From NCBI GenBank assembly GCA_963590165.1, contig CAVANO010000034.1:1-64000 (forward strand): DNA of 64,000 nucleotides, written 5' to 3'. The translations under genes were made by a program, and so were the position numbers. Under the pieces are notes generated by a model. It worked only from the letters and a program-made list of their open reading frames with translations. It made no database searches and was not told where the DNA came from. Shown here in pieces: positions 1 through 7,231 of the stretch. The DNA is from UBA11524 sp963590165. Lineage in GTDB: Bacteria > Bacillota > Clostridia > Christensenellales > Aristaeellaceae. Within the stretch, counting starts at the first letter, position 1; each line of letters starts with the position of its first letter.

Positions 1-295
1 AAGTTTCAGGGTTCAGGTGGTTGACTTTTGCCGTTTCGAGAATGGTGTAGAGGACTGCCGTAGCTTCTGCTCCTTCCGGGGTGTCGCAGAACAGCCAGCC
101 TTTGCGACCAACCACCAGCGGGCGAATCGCGTTTTCGACCTGATTGTTGCTGAGTTCCACTTCGCCGTGGTCGAGAAACGCGCACAGGTATGCCTTCTGA
201 TTGATGGCGTAGGTGATTGCGTCTTTCAGTTTGCCGGACGGACGGGTGAGTATTTCGATCCCCTTGTAATAAGTTTCGACAGGGCGGTTTTTGCA
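1..295 (-). pseudogene. IS66-family transposase, C-terminal fragment
   Basis: Reading the minus strand from 295 down to the window edge gives an uninterrupted frame with the typical IS66 C-terminus: AITYAINQKAYLCAFLDHGE, then ELSNNQVENAIRPLVVGRKG, then a WLF box and ILETAKVNHLNPE. The frame is closed upstream by a TAA at 296-298, where IS630-type sequence takes over. The N-terminal and central parts of the transposase are therefore missing, and the fragment runs out of the window at its 3' end. It cannot encode an active transposase. The sharp IS66/IS630 junction suggests insertion of one element into another followed by decay (inference). Confidence 0.8.
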
Positions 296-1063
296 TTATG
301 CGGTGGTACCTTGACAACCATCTGTGGCAAAAACTCAGCGATGCGGCAGCCCCACTTGCGCAAAATGGCTTTCATCTTCGACCACATCATCTCAATCGGG
401 TTCAAATCCGGACTGTATGGCGGCAGATAGAGCGGAATTGCCCCTGTTGAGCGTATCGTTTCTTCTACGCCCTTGACATGGTGCGATCGCATGTTGTCCA
501 TAACAACGATGTCACCCTTATGAAGCATTGAAATTAGCACGTTTTTCAGATAATTGAGGAAACGTGTCCCAGTTGTGCCGCCTGAATACATGGTGTGTGT
601 GATTTGACCGTTCAGGCGAACATAAGCCAAAATGGTTGGGGTTGGCGGCGTGTTCAGCGGCGTGCTGCAATGCACTCGCACCTGCCCAACGGCACGTCCG
701 CATCTGCGGATCATGTCAATGTTTACGCCGCTTTCATCCAAAAACATAAGGTTATTGTTTTTCGCTTTCAAGTTTAGTTCTTCCCACTTGATACGTTTTG
801 CCTGCACATCGGGGACGTTCCCTTTCCACTGCGGAAAGACCGATTTTCTTCACGCGAAATCCCAGCGAACGAACCACTCAGCTCATCGTCTGAATACTGA
901 CCTTCAGTCCCAGTTGTGTGCGGAGTTCTTCCAGGGTGATCGTGGAATTTTCTGTGATACACTGAGCGATTCGCGCTTTATCTTCGCTATTCAACAGGGC
1001 TTTTCGACCGCGCCGATAGGTCTGCAGCTCGACGCTGCCTGTCTTCCGCTTACGTTCCGTATG
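296..1063 (-). pseudogene. IS630-family transposase, truncated and frameshifted
   Basis: A DDE transposase of the IS630/Tc1-mariner type. All three catalytic acidic residues are visible in order on the minus strand: D in FLDESG, D in IVVMDNMRSHH and E in SPDLNPIEMMWSKMK. The C-terminus ends abruptly at the IS66 junction near 296. Upstream, the helix-turn-helix linker part (TGSVELQTYRRGRKALL, ITLEELRTQLGLKVSIQTMS) is read in another frame. It is interrupted by an in-frame TGA at 878-880 and a frameshift near 810-840. The first ~60 residues expected for the family are absent, replaced by an IS1182-like piece. The gene is clearly dead. Confidence 0.8.
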
Positions 1064-1096
1064 TCGAAGCGGGAACGGAGGTTTCGGGAGCCTCAT

Positions 1097-1386
1097 CGCT
1101 TACCCATTTTCGTTTTTCAACCACCGTTGTGGAGGTGATTACGTCTTGGTAGGCTTCAGGAATTTTACCGGCATGGATGGCTTTGGATAGATCCTCTGCC
1201 TTTGTGCTGGAAAGAAAAAGAAGGCCACCCTTCGACAGTGGCGACCGCTTTCGTAAATCCAAGGGTGTCCATATTGAGGCTGCGAATAAAAACGTCGATG
1301 ATTCGCGCAATGCTGTCAGCAGCGACGAACGAATCCAGGGAGCAGAACATCATCTGATTACGATCCTGGGTGGGAAGATATGGCAT
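1097..1386 (-). pseudogene. IS1182-like transposase, N-terminal remnant
   Basis: Starting from an ATG at 1386 on the minus strand, the translation begins MPYLPTQDRNQMMF and continues FVAADSIARIIDVFIRSLNM, DTLGFTKAVA. This matches the usual opening of IS1182/IS5-type transposases (a short basic leader, then a segment ending in a LDLxxLGF-like motif). After the EGWPSF part the frame is lost; a second frame carries what may be a further internal segment down to about 1097. The remainder of the protein is missing. A consensus sigma-A promoter precedes it (1424-1452). Family assignment rests on this short N-terminal pattern only. Confidence 0.5.
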
Positions 1387-1423
1387 AGATAGAACCTACT
1401 TTCGAAGCAGTTTTTCTGTCTAT

Positions 1424-1452
1424 ATTATAACACAAATGAGGCGGATTGTCAT
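1424..1452 (-). promoter_or_regulatory. Promoter in front of the transposase remnant
   Basis: On the minus strand, ATGACA (1452-1447) lies 17 bp upstream of a perfect TATAAT (1429-1424). It sits about 40 bp in front of the ATG of the IS1182-like remnant, so it is probably the original transposase promoter. It points away from the pur operon. Confidence 0.6.
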
Positions 1453-1458
1453 GGAATT

Positions 1459-1635
1459 TATAAGGGAAAAGGTAGTTTTCGGACAGCCTACGGGGGAGGC
1501 GAGAATCACTGCATCTACGCCGGTGGTATAGATTTCTCGGCTGGTTCGTACAGCCAAGGTCATGTCGCATTGGGATTTGTTCTGATTCAGACGGGGAACA
1601 ACGATGTATTCAAGTTTAAGCGGAGTTTTTCATAG
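1459..1635 (+). pseudogene. Possible C-terminal remnant of an unknown gene
   Basis: A plus-strand frame ending at TAG 1633-1635 reads GKGSFRTAYGGGENHC, then IYAGGIDFSAGSYSQGHVAL and TGNNDVFKFKRSFS. The composition looks like the glycine- and aromatic-rich tail of a secreted or surface protein, not random sequence. There is no start codon in this frame back to the stop at 1390-1392. It is therefore at best the end of a gene whose front was removed by the neighbouring insertion sequences. I do not recognise the family. The remaining DNA between 1636 and 1712 is AT-rich and shows no feature. Confidence 0.3.
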
Positions 1636-1712
1636 GGATGCCGTGCTGTTTTTTATGGAAACAGAAATATCAAAACGTACAAATGACAAACATAATCAAA
1701 TAATCAGATAAA

Positions 1713-1725
1713 AATGTTCGGAATT
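1713..1725 (-). promoter_or_regulatory. PurBox-like operator
   Basis: The 13-mer AATGTTCGGAATT is, on its complementary strand, a full match to the PurR box described for Bacillus and Lactococcus (AWWWCCGAACWWT). It ends 4 bp before the -35 hexamer of the pur promoter. Only one box is seen; the second, inverted box typical of B. subtilis operons was not found at the expected distance. Whether the host encodes a matching PurR cannot be told from this window. Confidence 0.5.
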
Positions 1726-1729
1726 GCAC

Positions 1730-1758
1730 TTGACATCAGGCGGAAATTAAGTTAGAAT
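1730..1758 (+). promoter_or_regulatory. pur operon promoter
   Basis: A perfect -35 TTGACA (1730-1735), 17-bp spacer and -10 TAGAAT (1753-1758) predict a start near 1765. The first coding sequence of the operon, purE, starts about 200 nt further down. The leader contains a small CCCGAT/ATCGGG hairpin (1767-1790), a short ORF and a terminator-like hairpin. Confidence 0.75.
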
Positions 1759-1812
1759 GAAGTGTACCCGATGATGCAAAACGGATCGGGAAATGTCGAA
1801 GGAGGGAAGCAC

Positions 1813-1914
1813 ATGATGCAGCGCAATGATGCGAAAACGTGTTATGGTATGGTGCATTATGCCCTGATTCGATGGGAACAACTGTATGCCAGAGCGCAGC
1901 TTTCAGGCAACTGA
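1813..1914 (+). CDS. Putative 33-residue leader peptide of the pur operon
   Basis: An ATG ATG at 1813 stands behind a strong ribosome site (GGAGGGA, 1801-1807, 5 nt away) and opens a 33-codon frame ending at TGA 1912-1914. The peptide starts MMQRNDAKTCYGMVHY and is not dominated by any one amino acid, so it does not look like a classical amino-acid-sensing leader. Its last eight codons cover the whole 5' arm of the terminator-like hairpin at 1891-1928, and the stop codon lies in the 3' half of that hairpin. A ribosome completing the ORF would physically prevent the hairpin from forming. That geometry resembles pyrBI-type translation-coupled attenuation (inference). Expression is unproven. Confidence 0.45.
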   Translation: MMQRNDAKTCYGMVHYALIRWEQLYARAQLSGN

Positions 1915-1931
1915 ATCAGCGGCGCTCTTTT
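1891..1931 (+). terminator. Candidate attenuator hairpin upstream of purE
   Basis: AGAGCGC (1891-1897) pairs with GCGCTCT (1922-1928). After a mismatch, GCT pairs with AGC (1899-1901/1918-1920), and TTCAG pairs with CTGAA (1902-1906/1911-1915) around a GCAA tetraloop. A run of four T follows immediately (1928-1931). This is a well-formed intrinsic terminator lying between the pur promoter and purE, hence a likely attenuator. No guanine, PRPP (ykkC-type) or tetrahydrofolate riboswitch core was recognised in the leader. Confidence 0.6.
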
Positions 1932-1967
1932 GTTGTCTGTCGGGACATGAAGGAGGTTGCGTTATTC

Positions 1968-2453
1968 GTGAAAAAGGTTGCGGTGATCATGGGCAGCGAC
2001 AGCGATCTACCTGTGCTCAAGGGCGCTTTTGAGCAGCTCAAAAAGCTTGCGATTCCTTATGAGGCGCATGTCTATTCCGCACATCGCACGCCGATCGAGG
2101 CAGCTGAATTTGCTTCGTCTGCCCGGGAAAACGGCTTCGGTGTGTTGATTGCAGCAGCAGGAAAGGCAGCTCATCTGGCCGGTGCACTTGCTGCGCGGAC
2201 AACGTTGCCTGTCATTGGTATTCCGGTTAAATCCTCGACGCTTGACGGGCTTGATGCGCTGCTCTCAACCGTACAGATGCCAAGCGGCATGCCTGTAGCA
2301 ACGGTCGCCATTGACGGTGCGGCAAATGCGGCACTGCTGGCAGCGCAGATTCTCGCAGTCGAAGATGCAGAACTGGCAGACAAACTGTCAGCAATGCGAA
2401 AGGCACAGCATGATGCAGTCGTTGCCAAAGATGCTGCGCTCGTCATCGAGTAA
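1968..2453 (+). CDS. purE: 5-(carboxyamino)imidazole ribonucleotide mutase PurE
   Basis: Converts N5-CAIR to CAIR (class I PurE) in de novo IMP synthesis. The 161-residue product shows the whole class I signature: GSDSDLPVLKGA at the N-terminus, YSAHRTP in the substrate loop (class II enzymes have a different residue after SAH), AGKAAHLAGA, LPVIGIPV and MPSGMPVATV. The GTG at 1968 is chosen because AGGAGG lies at 1951-1956 and homology begins directly after it; an in-frame ATG at 1947 lies upstream of that ribosome site. First enzyme gene of the operon. No purK, which normally supplies N5-CAIR, is present in this cluster; it may lie elsewhere or the enzyme may use AIR plus CO2 directly (inference). 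Confidence 0.93.
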   Translation: MKKVAVIMGSDSDLPVLKGAFEQLKKLAIPYEAHVYSAHRTPIEAAEFASSARENGFGVLIAAAGKAAHLAGALAARTTLPVIGIPVKSSTLDGLDALLSTVQMPSGMPVATVAIDGAANAALLAAQILAVEDAELADKLSAMRKAQHDAVVAKDAALVIE

Positions 2454-2528
2454 AACACGAACAATTCCTGTAATCGGCGCTGAAACGGTGCGGATGAATT
2501 GATTAAAAATAATTAGGAGGAAAAAACA

Positions 2529-3239
2529 ATGAAGAAGCTTGAACAACTCTATGAAGGCAAGGCAAAGAAAGTTTTCGCGACGGATGACCCCAACGTGGTG
2601 CTGGTGGACTATAAGGACGATGCCACCGCATTCAATGGTCTCAAGAAGGGCACAATCATGGGCAAGGGTGTCATTAACAACCGCGTAACCAACTTCCTGA
2701 TGAAGATGTTGGAGAAGAATGGCATCCCGACACACTATATTGAAGAAATTTCCGATCGTGAGACGCTCGTCAAGAAGGTGCATATCGTACCACTTGAGGT
2801 TATCGTGCGTAACATCGCTGCAGGTTCGCTTTCCAAGCGACTCGGCATTCCTGAAGGCACCAAGCTTAAGAGCACGGTGCTCGAATACTGCTACAAGGAC
2901 GATGAACTGGGCGACCCGATGGTGAACGAGTATCACATTATGGCGATGGGCTGGGTTTCTAAGCCCGTACTGGATCAGATTGCCGCCTATGCACTGCGCA
3001 TCAACGAGTTGCTGACGGCATACCTGAAGGACGTCAATATCGAGCTGATTGACTTCAAGCTTGAGTTCGGCATCACGAATGACGGTCAGCTGGTGCTGGC
3101 GGACGAAATCAGCCCTGACACCTGCCGCTTCTGGGACTCCACGACCGGTGAAAAGCTGGACAAGGATCGTTTCCGCCGTGACTTGGGCAATGTCGAAGAT
3201 GCCTATATCGAAATCCGCAAGCGCCTGATGGGCGAATAA
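2529..3239 (+). CDS. purC: SAICAR synthetase PurC
   Basis: Phosphoribosylaminoimidazole-succinocarboxamide synthase, joining CAIR and aspartate with ATP. The 236 residues match the normal bacterial length. Visible landmarks are YEGKAKKVF at the N-terminus (ATP-binding strand), the signature EVIVRNIAAGSLSKRLGI in the middle and LIDFKLEFG followed by ADEISPDTCRFWD near residues 175-205, which contact nucleotide and metal. The start has a near-ideal TAGGAGG site 8 nt upstream. It lies 75 nt after purE and is followed by an 87-nt gap containing a GC-rich hairpin before purF. Confidence 0.95.
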   Translation: MKKLEQLYEGKAKKVFATDDPNVVLVDYKDDATAFNGLKKGTIMGKGVINNRVTNFLMKMLEKNGIPTHYIEEISDRETLVKKVHIVPLEVIVRNIAAGSLSKRLGIPEGTKLKSTVLEYCYKDDELGDPMVNEYHIMAMGWVSKPVLDQIAAYALRINELLTAYLKDVNIELIDFKLEFGITNDGQLVLADEISPDTCRFWDSTTGEKLDKDRFRRDLGNVEDAYIEIRKRLMGE

Positions 3240-3251
3240 GACTGACAATAT

Positions 3252-3290
3252 CATGCACCCCGGATGGTACGAATCTGTCCGGGGCGCATG
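3252..3290 (+). other. Hairpin between purC and purF
   Basis: CATGC-A-CCCCGGA (3252-3264) is complementary to TCCGGGG-C-GCATG (3278-3290): 12 base pairs with a single mismatch around a 13-nt loop. There is no T-run behind it, so it is not a standard intrinsic terminator. It could be an mRNA processing or stability element that sets purEC expression apart from the downstream genes (inference). Confidence 0.5.
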
Positions 3291-3326
3291 TCTTGAAGCG
3301 GAAAATCAGACGAGACAAGGAGAAAC

Positions 3327-4835
3327 ATGATGGACGAGCTGGAAAGCATGCAGAGCTGCTGCTTTGACGAGGGAATCGATGAAACGCCCTTTGACAAGCT
3401 GCATGAGGAATGCGGCGTGTTCGGCATTTATCGCGCTGATCCTGCCAACAAGAGCGTTGTCGCCGAAACGTATCATGCGCTGTATGCCTTGCAGCATCGC
3501 GGGCAGGAAAGTTGCGGCATGGTCGTCAACAATGACGGCGTAATGAAGGCGCATAAGGACAATGGTCTGGTAACCGAGGTATTCACGGCAGATGCGCTGG
3601 AGAAGATGCCTGAAGGCACTATGGCGGTTGGTCATTGCCGTTACGGGACGACCGGCATGCACAGCCGTTCCAACGCACAGCCGCTTCTGATTAACCATCA
3701 GAAAGGAGCAATGGCGTTGGCGCACAACGGCAATCTGACGAACGCCGTTGAGCTCCGCGAGGCGCTGGAGAAGAACGGTGCCATCTTCCACTGCACGTCA
3801 GACACGGAAGTCATTGCCTACATCATCACACAGGAAAGGCTAAAGTGTGAATCAATTGAGCAGGCAGTGCTTAATGCCATGAACATCATCAAGGGTGCAT
3901 ACTCACTTGTTATTATGAGCCCAACGAAACTAATTGCCTGCCGCGATCCGCATGGCTTCCGTCCGCTGTGCATGGGCAAAATCGGCGATGATGTCGTGTT
4001 CGCATCTGAAAGTTGCGCGTTTGATGCCATTGGTGCAACATTTGTCCGCGATATCGAAGCCGGTGAAGTTGTCGTTGTCAATAAAAACGGAATCCACTCC
4101 CACAAGCTGCCTGGTGCCTGCCACGATGGCATGTGTGTGTTTGAATTCATCTATTTCGCACGTCCTGATTCCGTCATTGACGGCAGCAGTGTGCATGAGT
4201 CGCGGCTGCGTGCAGGCAGTTTCCTTGCGCTGGATCACCCGGTACAAGCGGATGTGGTCATTGGTGTTCCGGATTCCGGCCTCGATGCAGCCATTGGTTA
4301 CAGCCGGACAAGCGGCATTCCGTACGGCATCGGTTTCATCAAGAATAAGTACATCGGGCGCACGTTCATTCAGCCTGGGCAAAAACAGCGTCAGGATGCC
4401 GTTCGCATCAAGCTGAATGTCATTTCTGCGACGGTCAAGGGCAAGCGCGTCGTTATGGTTGATGACTCCATTGTCCGCGGTACAACCTGTGCACGCATCG
4501 TCAAGCTGCTTCGCGATGCCGGCGCGACCGAGGTGCATGTACGCCTGTCTGCGCCGCCGTTCACCGACCCCTGCTTCTTCGGCACGGACGTTGACAGCAA
4601 GGACAAGCTGATTGCAGCGAATCACACCATTGAGGAAGTCGGCAAAATCATCGGTGCGGATTCAATCGGATATCTGTCGCTGGATGCATGCGATAAGCTT
4701 GCGGCAGACAGCCATTGCGGCTTCTGCAAAGGATGTTTCTGCGGCAAGTATCCGGTCGAGCCGCCGCAGGTGAAGGCAAAGTATAAATTCGATCAGCCAA
4801 TTCACGGTACTGCAACCAATTCGGACGAAGAATGA
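3327..4835 (+). CDS. purF: Amidophosphoribosyltransferase PurF
   Basis: Catalyses the first committed step of purine synthesis, PRPP plus glutamine to phosphoribosylamine. The 502-residue protein has a 28-residue leader followed by Cys29 in HEECGVFGIY, which becomes the N-terminal nucleophile of the glutaminase after propeptide removal. The YALQHRGQES motif follows. The C-terminal phosphoribosyltransferase half carries the PRPP loop VVMVDDSIVRGTT. Clustered cysteines near the end (DSHCGFCKGCFCGKY) indicate the Fe-S-containing B. subtilis-type enzyme, with oxygen sensitivity and propeptide cleavage. ATG 3327 or 3330 are both possible; an AAGGAGA site sits 6-9 nt before. Confidence 0.95.
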   Translation: MMDELESMQSCCFDEGIDETPFDKLHEECGVFGIYRADPANKSVVAETYHALYALQHRGQESCGMVVNNDGVMKAHKDNGLVTEVFTADALEKMPEGTMAVGHCRYGTTGMHSRSNAQPLLINHQKGAMALAHNGNLTNAVELREALEKNGAIFHCTSDTEVIAYIITQERLKCESIEQAVLNAMNIIKGAYSLVIMSPTKLIACRDPHGFRPLCMGKIGDDVVFASESCAFDAIGATFVRDIEAGEVVVVNKNGIHSHKLPGACHDGMCVFEFIYFARPDSVIDGSSVHESRLRAGSFLALDHPVQADVVIGVPDSGLDAAIGYSRTSGIPYGIGFIKNKYIGRTFIQPGQKQRQDAVRIKLNVISATVKGKRVVMVDDSIVRGTTCARIVKLLRDAGATEVHVRLSAPPFTDPCFFGTDVDSKDKLIAANHTIEEVGKIIGADSIGYLSLDACDKLAADSHCGFCKGCFCGKYPVEPPQVKAKYKFDQPIHGTATNSDEE

Positions 4836-4851
4836 CGGAGGAGCAATCATC

Positions 4852-5892
4852 ATGATGAAGAGCGAGAGCGAAAGCTATAAAGCAGCCGGAGTTGATATTA
4901 CCGCCGGCTACAAGTCGGTTGAACTAATGAAAAAGCACGTTGCACGCACAATGACGGCTGGTTGTGTCGAGGGCATCGGCGGCTTCGGCGGGCTGTTCGC
5001 GATGGATACGTCAGGCATGAAGGAGCCTGTTCTTGTGTCCGGCACAGACGGCGTCGGCACGAAGCTTAAGATTGCGATGCTGCTCGACAAGCATGACACC
5101 ATCGGCATTGACTGCGTGGCTATGTGCGTCAATGACGTCATCTGCTGCGGTGCAAAGCCACTGTTCTTCCTGGATTACATCGCATGCGGCAAGAATGAGC
5201 CGGAAAAGATTGCAGCGATTGTCGGCGGTGTGGCAGAAGGCTGCGTGCAGGCGGAATCAGCGCTGATTGGCGGCGAAACTGCCGAGCATCCCGGCATGAT
5301 GCCTGAGGACGACTACGATCTGGCTGGTTTTTCTGTCGGCATTGTCGATAAAGCACGCATCATTAACCGTGAAACCATGCATCCGGGCGATGTGATGCTG
5401 GCACTTCCGTCGACCGGCGTGCATTCTAATGGCTTTTCGCTCGTTCGCAAGGTGTTCAAAATCGGTCAAGGCGGCGAAAACCGCACGTATTCGGAACTGG
5501 CGCAACCGCTGTGGGAGACGCTCCTGACGCCGACCAAGATTTACGTAAAGCCGGTGCTGGCACTGCTCAAGGAAATTCAGCCCAAAGGCATCAGCCACAT
5601 CACCGGCGGCGGCTTCTATGAGAACATTCCGCGCGCGTTGCCAGAAGGCTGCTGCGCGAAAATTAAGAAGAGCGATGTACGTGTACTGCCAATTTTCGAC
5701 ATCATCGCCCGTGAAGGCAATGTTCCGGAACGTGATATGTTCAACACGTTCAACATGGGCGTCGGCATGACGATTACGGTTGCTGTTGAGGATGCGCAGA
5801 AGGCACTCGACATTCTGCATGAAAACGGCGAACCCGGCGCGTATATCTTGGGCGAAATCGTCGCAGGGGAAAAGGGCGTGGAGTTGTGGTAA
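4852..5892 (+). CDS. purM: Phosphoribosylformylglycinamidine cyclo-ligase PurM
   Basis: AIR synthetase: closes the imidazole ring from FGAM with ATP. The 346 residues show the PurM/ThiL-fold landmarks GFGGLFAMD, SGTDGVGTKLKIA (ATP/substrate loop), DCVAMCVNDVICCGAKPLFF, LIGGETAEHPGMM and LPSTGVHSNGFSLVRK. The start follows GGAGG with either ATG 4852 or ATG 4855. It begins 16 nt after purF and overlaps the purN start by 7 nt, so the two are probably translationally coupled. Confidence 0.95.
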   Translation: MMKSESESYKAAGVDITAGYKSVELMKKHVARTMTAGCVEGIGGFGGLFAMDTSGMKEPVLVSGTDGVGTKLKIAMLLDKHDTIGIDCVAMCVNDVICCGAKPLFFLDYIACGKNEPEKIAAIVGGVAEGCVQAESALIGGETAEHPGMMPEDDYDLAGFSVGIVDKARIINRETMHPGDVMLALPSTGVHSNGFSLVRKVFKIGQGGENRTYSELAQPLWETLLTPTKIYVKPVLALLKEIQPKGISHITGGGFYENIPRALPEGCCAKIKKSDVRVLPIFDIIAREGNVPERDMFNTFNMGVGMTITVAVEDAQKALDILHENGEPGAYILGEIVAGEKGVELW

Positions 5893-6500
5893 GAGCAGCA
5901 ATTCTCGTTTCGGGCGGTGGAACAAATCTGCAGGCAATTATCGATGCGAAGGCAGCAGGGAAGATTCCTTCGGCAGAGTTGGCGCTTGTTATTGCATCAA
6001 ATTCGTCTGCTTACGCCCTGACACGCGCGGAAAATGCATGCATCGCGCACTGTGTCCTGCATAAAGATAAGCAGGAGCAACCTGCACATTATGGCGAACG
6101 CCTCCTTGAAACACTGCATGCGCATCAGATTGACGTGGTCGTGCTGGCAGGCTTCCTGACGATTCTGCCGGAAAACGTCATCCGCGCGTATGACCATCGG
6201 ATTTTGAATATTCACCCGAGCCTGATTCCTTCCTTCTGCGGCGATGGCTTCTATGGGCTACACGTCCATGAAGCAGCGCTCAAAAAGGGCGTAAAAGTGA
6301 CTGGTGCAACGGTGCATTTTGTCAATGAAATTACAGATGGCGGCGATATCATCGCGCAGAAGGCGGTTGAGGTAATGCCGGACGATACGCCGGAAACGCT
6401 CCAGCGCCGCGTGATGGAACAGGCGGAATGGATTCTTCTGCCGCAAGCGCTTGAGCAGGTGTCGGCGGAGATTGCACGCAAGCAGGAGGAAAAGCAGTGA
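5886..6500 (+). CDS. purN: Phosphoribosylglycinamide formyltransferase PurN
   Basis: Transfers formyl from 10-formyltetrahydrofolate to GAR. The 204-residue protein opens with AAILVSGGGTNLQAI (phosphate-binding loop). It has the folate-site motif NIHPSLIPSFCG containing the catalytic Asn and His, and the catalytic Asp in TGATVHFVNEITDGGDIIAQ. Translation starts at GTG 5886 within the last codons of purM, and the end overlaps the next gene by 4 nt (GTGA), as expected for coupled genes. Length and motifs are normal for the folate-dependent enzyme. Confidence 0.94.
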   Translation: MVRAAILVSGGGTNLQAIIDAKAAGKIPSAELALVIASNSSAYALTRAENACIAHCVLHKDKQEQPAHYGERLLETLHAHQIDVVVLAGFLTILPENVIRAYDHRILNIHPSLIPSFCGDGFYGLHVHEAALKKGVKVTGATVHFVNEITDGGDIIAQKAVEVMPDDTPETLQRRVMEQAEWILLPQALEQVSAEIARKQEEKQ

Positions 6501-7231
6501 AAATCCAGCAATTCAGTGATGTTCTGAGCAGCAACACGTATCCCGGGCGCGGCATTTGTCTCGGCTTGGATGAAACCGGCGAATATGCCGTGATTGTCTA
6601 CTTCATTATGGGGCGCAGCATCAACAGCCGCAACCGCATCTTCGAGGAAACGGATGATGGCATCATCACCAAGGCGTATGACGAAAGTCTGATGACCGAC
6701 CCACACCTGATTATCTATGCACCAGTTCGTGCATTGCCGGGCGGTGAATACACCATCGTCACCAACGGCGATCAGACAGACACGGTCTATGACTTCATGC
6801 AACAGGGAAACTCCTTCGAGGATGCGCTACGTACCCGCATGTTCGAAGACGATCGTCCGAACTGGACACCTCGCATCAGCGGTCTTGTTCGTGTCAATGA
6901 TGGCAAAGCAAGCTACCGCCTGTCCATTATCAAGTCCGATGACGGAGATGAGAGCAGCGTCCTGCGCTATTTCTATGACTATTGCCAGCCCAAAGCGGGC
7001 GAGGGTCACTTCATTCACACCTACAAGTGCGATGGCAATCCCATTCCCTCCTTCGAGGGCGAGCCGGAAAAAGTCACGCTCAAGGGGGATATTGAGCAGC
7101 TCGCGCTGGATACATGGATGAACCTGAATGAGGACAACAAGGTTTCTCTGTACGTGTCGTTCATCAGCCTGTCTGACGGCAGCAGCGATACGATCATCAT
7201 CAATAAGCACGATCAGGAGGAAGAATCATGA
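6497..7231 (+). CDS. purO: IMP cyclohydrolase, PurO-type
   Basis: Predicted to close FAICAR to IMP, the last step of the pathway. The 244-residue product belongs to the NTN-fold IMP cyclohydrolase family first described in archaea (COG3363/PF07826), not to the MGS-like half of bacterial PurH. Visible motifs are YPGRGICLGLD at residues ~16-26, YFIMGRSINSRNRIF, DPHLIIYAPVR and TNGDQTDTVYDF. It starts at GTG 6497 behind a perfect AGGAGG, overlaps purN by 4 nt and overlaps the following purH-like gene by 4 nt (ATGA). This position beside a formyltransferase-only PurH strongly supports the function. Family recognised by motif memory only. Confidence 0.87.
   Translation: MKIQQFSDVLSSNTYPGRGICLGLDETGEYAVIVYFIMGRSINSRNRIFEETDDGIITKAYDESLMTDPHLIIYAPVRALPGGEYTIVTNGDQTDTVYDFMQQGNSFEDALRTRMFEDDRPNWTPRISGLVRVNDGKASYRLSIIKSDDGDESSVLRYFYDYCQPKAGEGHFIHTYKCDGNPIPSFEGEPEKVTLKGDIEQLALDTWMNLNEDNKVSLYVSFISLSDGSSDTIIINKHDQEEES

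Noticed and set aside
17..1138. Plus-strand frames at 17-430 and 632-1138
   Set aside because: They are antisense to the IS66 and IS630 transposase remnants, whose motifs are clear on the minus strand.
1765..1967. Guanine, PRPP or tetrahydrofolate riboswitch before purE
   Set aside because: I looked for the conserved cores by eye and saw none; the leader instead holds a short ORF and terminator.
1839..1967. Longer N-terminus for PurE starting upstream of 1968
   Set aside because: The extra residues would be encoded by the attenuator hairpin and ribosome site and have no counterpart in PurE proteins.
2388..3254. 288-codon open frame on the minus strand opposite purC
   Set aside because: Mirror frame of purC with no start signal or family pattern. 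The same holds for the long minus-strand frames opposite purF, purM, purH, purD and purL.
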